From: CAVSWN01 sp046728115
GTDB taxonomy: Bacteria > Acidobacteriota > Vicinamibacteria > Vicinamibacterales > CAVVIG01
Assembly (NCBI GenBank): GCA_046728115.1
Contig: JBKPDW010000571.1
Coordinates: 1-6,881, forward strand
Direction: 5' to 3'
DNA length: 6,881 nucleotides
Shown: positions 6,106 through 6,881 of the stretch, piece by piece
Layout of the letters: the number at the start of each line of letters is the position of its first letter
Numbering within the stretch: the first letter of the stretch is position 1
Program-made: the position numbers and the translations under genes
The notes under the pieces: generated by a model
Seen by the model: the letters and a program-made list of their open reading frames with translations, nothing else
The model's database searches: none
What the model was told of the DNA's origin: nothing

Positions 6106-6131
6106 GACTCCTGACTCGTAACAACCGATCC

Positions 6132-6140
6132 GGAGGGAGG
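6132..6140 (+). promoter_or_regulatory. Strong ribosome binding site of the TonB-dependent receptor
   Basis: GGAGGGAGG is a doubled Shine-Dalgarno sequence. Its first GGAGG is 6 nt before the ATG at 6143, which supports that start and suggests efficient translation. Confidence 0.75.
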
Positions 6141-6142
6141 CA

Positions 6143-6881
6143 ATGACCGAGAGGGGCCACAATGCCGCGCGGGTCGCCACGGTGCGAGCTCTGTCCGCAG
6201 CCCTGCTCCTGACGATCCCGGGTGCAATGAGCAGTCACGCCTACGCGCAGACCGCAACGGGCGGAATACGCGGCGTTGTCCACGACGAAACCGGCGGCGT
6301 CCTCGCCGGCGTCACCGTCGAAGTCGTCAGCCCGTCGCTCATCGGCGGCGCCCTGGTGGAAGTCACCAACGGACAGGGGCAATATCATCAGGAGCGGCTC
6401 CCGATCGGCACTTATAAGATCACGTTCACGCTGCAGGGTTTCAGCACGGTCGTCCGCGAAAACGTGCGCGTCGAGGTCGGGCGCACGATCGACATCGACA
6501 CGACGATGGCGGTCAGCGCCGTCGCTGAAACCGTCACGGTCATGGGCGCCTCGCCGGTCGTGGACAGTCTTCACGCCGGAACGACGACCAACTTCAATCT
6601 CCAGCTGCTGCAGAACATCCCCAGTACCCGCACGTCGTGGTTCGACACGGTCGCTTTCATGCCAGCGGTGCGAACCGATCTGCAGAGCGCGAACAGCGCG
6701 ACTTTCCTCCTGTACGGGTCGAACTCCGATCAGAACTCCTACCAGTTCGAGGGCATGGACATCACCGGACTCGGCAGCGGGATTGTCTGGGACTTTCCCA
6801 ATCCCGACATTATCCAGGAGCTCCAGTTCGTCGGCCTCGGCGCATCAGCCGAACATGCCGGGTTCCAGGGCGGCATCGTCA
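6143..6881 (+). CDS. Oar-like TonB-dependent receptor, N-terminal part (3' truncated)
   Basis: The frame is open from ATG 6143 to the window end: 246 complete codons with no stop. A signal peptide spans about residues 1-36 (hydrophobic ALSAALLLTIPGA, cleavage near AYAQ). Residues about 39-123 match a carboxypeptidase-regulatory-like beta-sandwich: GGIRGVVHDETGGVLAGVTV, then GQYHQERLPIGTYKITFTLQ and a VRVEVGRTIDID strand. The ETVTV(M)GASPVVD segment (129-141) and LQNIPSTRTSWFDTVAFMP lead into a TonB plug domain (about 150-246), including the SNSDQNSYQFEGMDITG stretch typical of plugs. This is the domain order of Oar-like receptors, which are abundant in Acidobacteriota and import or export large or complex ligands across the outer membrane. 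The 22-strand barrel would lie beyond the window. Substrate unknown. It sits 57 nt after the bicupin and could be co-transcribed, though the palindrome at 6090 lies between. Confidence 0.9.
   Translation, partial: MTERGHNAARVATVRALSAALLLTIPGAMSSHAYAQTATGGIRGVVHDETGGVLAGVTVEVVSPSLIGGALVEVTNGQGQYHQERLPIGTYKITFTLQGFSTVVRENVRVEVGRTIDIDTTMAVSAVAETVTVMGASPVVDSLHAGTTTNFNLQLLQNIPSTRTSWFDTVAFMPAVRTDLQSANSATFLLYGSNSDQNSYQFEGMDITGLGSGIVWDFPNPDIIQELQFVGLGASAEHAGFQGGIV

Overview
The window looks like chromosomal DNA of a high-GC Gram-negative soil bacterium, most likely an Acidobacteriota member of the Vicinamibacteria type. This assignment rests on recognising families, not on a search. The clues are a DUF5916 barrel-like protein, an Oar-like TonB-dependent receptor with an N-terminal carboxypeptidase-regulatory-like domain, and two heme c / copper-monooxygenase fusion proteins. 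No RNA gene, insertion sequence, CRISPR array or phage gene was seen. Both ends cut through genes.

Layout: (1) 1-1138, plus strand, C-terminal half of a DUF5916-type outer-membrane-like protein. It converges on (2). (2)-(4) A three-gene minus-strand operon is read from 4661 down to 1162: a cytochrome c + PHM-like copper monooxygenase (3366-4661), its tandem paralogue (2039-3343), and a secreted two-domain protein of unknown function with an Ig/PKD-like C-terminus (1162-2022). The gaps are only 22 and 16 nt. (5) 4662-4844 is a divergent regulatory region with back-to-back, interleaved candidate promoters. (6)-(7) Plus strand: a small exported cupin (4845-5339) and, 17 nt later, an exported bicupin built from an internal duplication (5357-6085). 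(8) After a 57-nt gap with a strong GC palindrome comes the N-terminal third or less of an Oar-like TonB-dependent receptor (6143 to beyond 6881).

Every gene with a visible N-terminus carries a signal peptide or a plausible one, so the locus encodes an envelope or periplasmic module. The two fusion proteins keep a CxxCH heme site and counterparts of all six copper ligands of peptidylglycine alpha-hydroxylating monooxygenase (HH, H, HxH, M). This suggests redox enzymes in which a tethered cytochrome could take the place of ascorbate as electron donor. The divergent cupins and the receptor could handle the substrate, product or metal. That functional link is inference from gene order. The most useful observations are the intact ligand set in both paralogues, the promoter evidence that corrects the start of the first fusion protein, and the duplicated bicupin.
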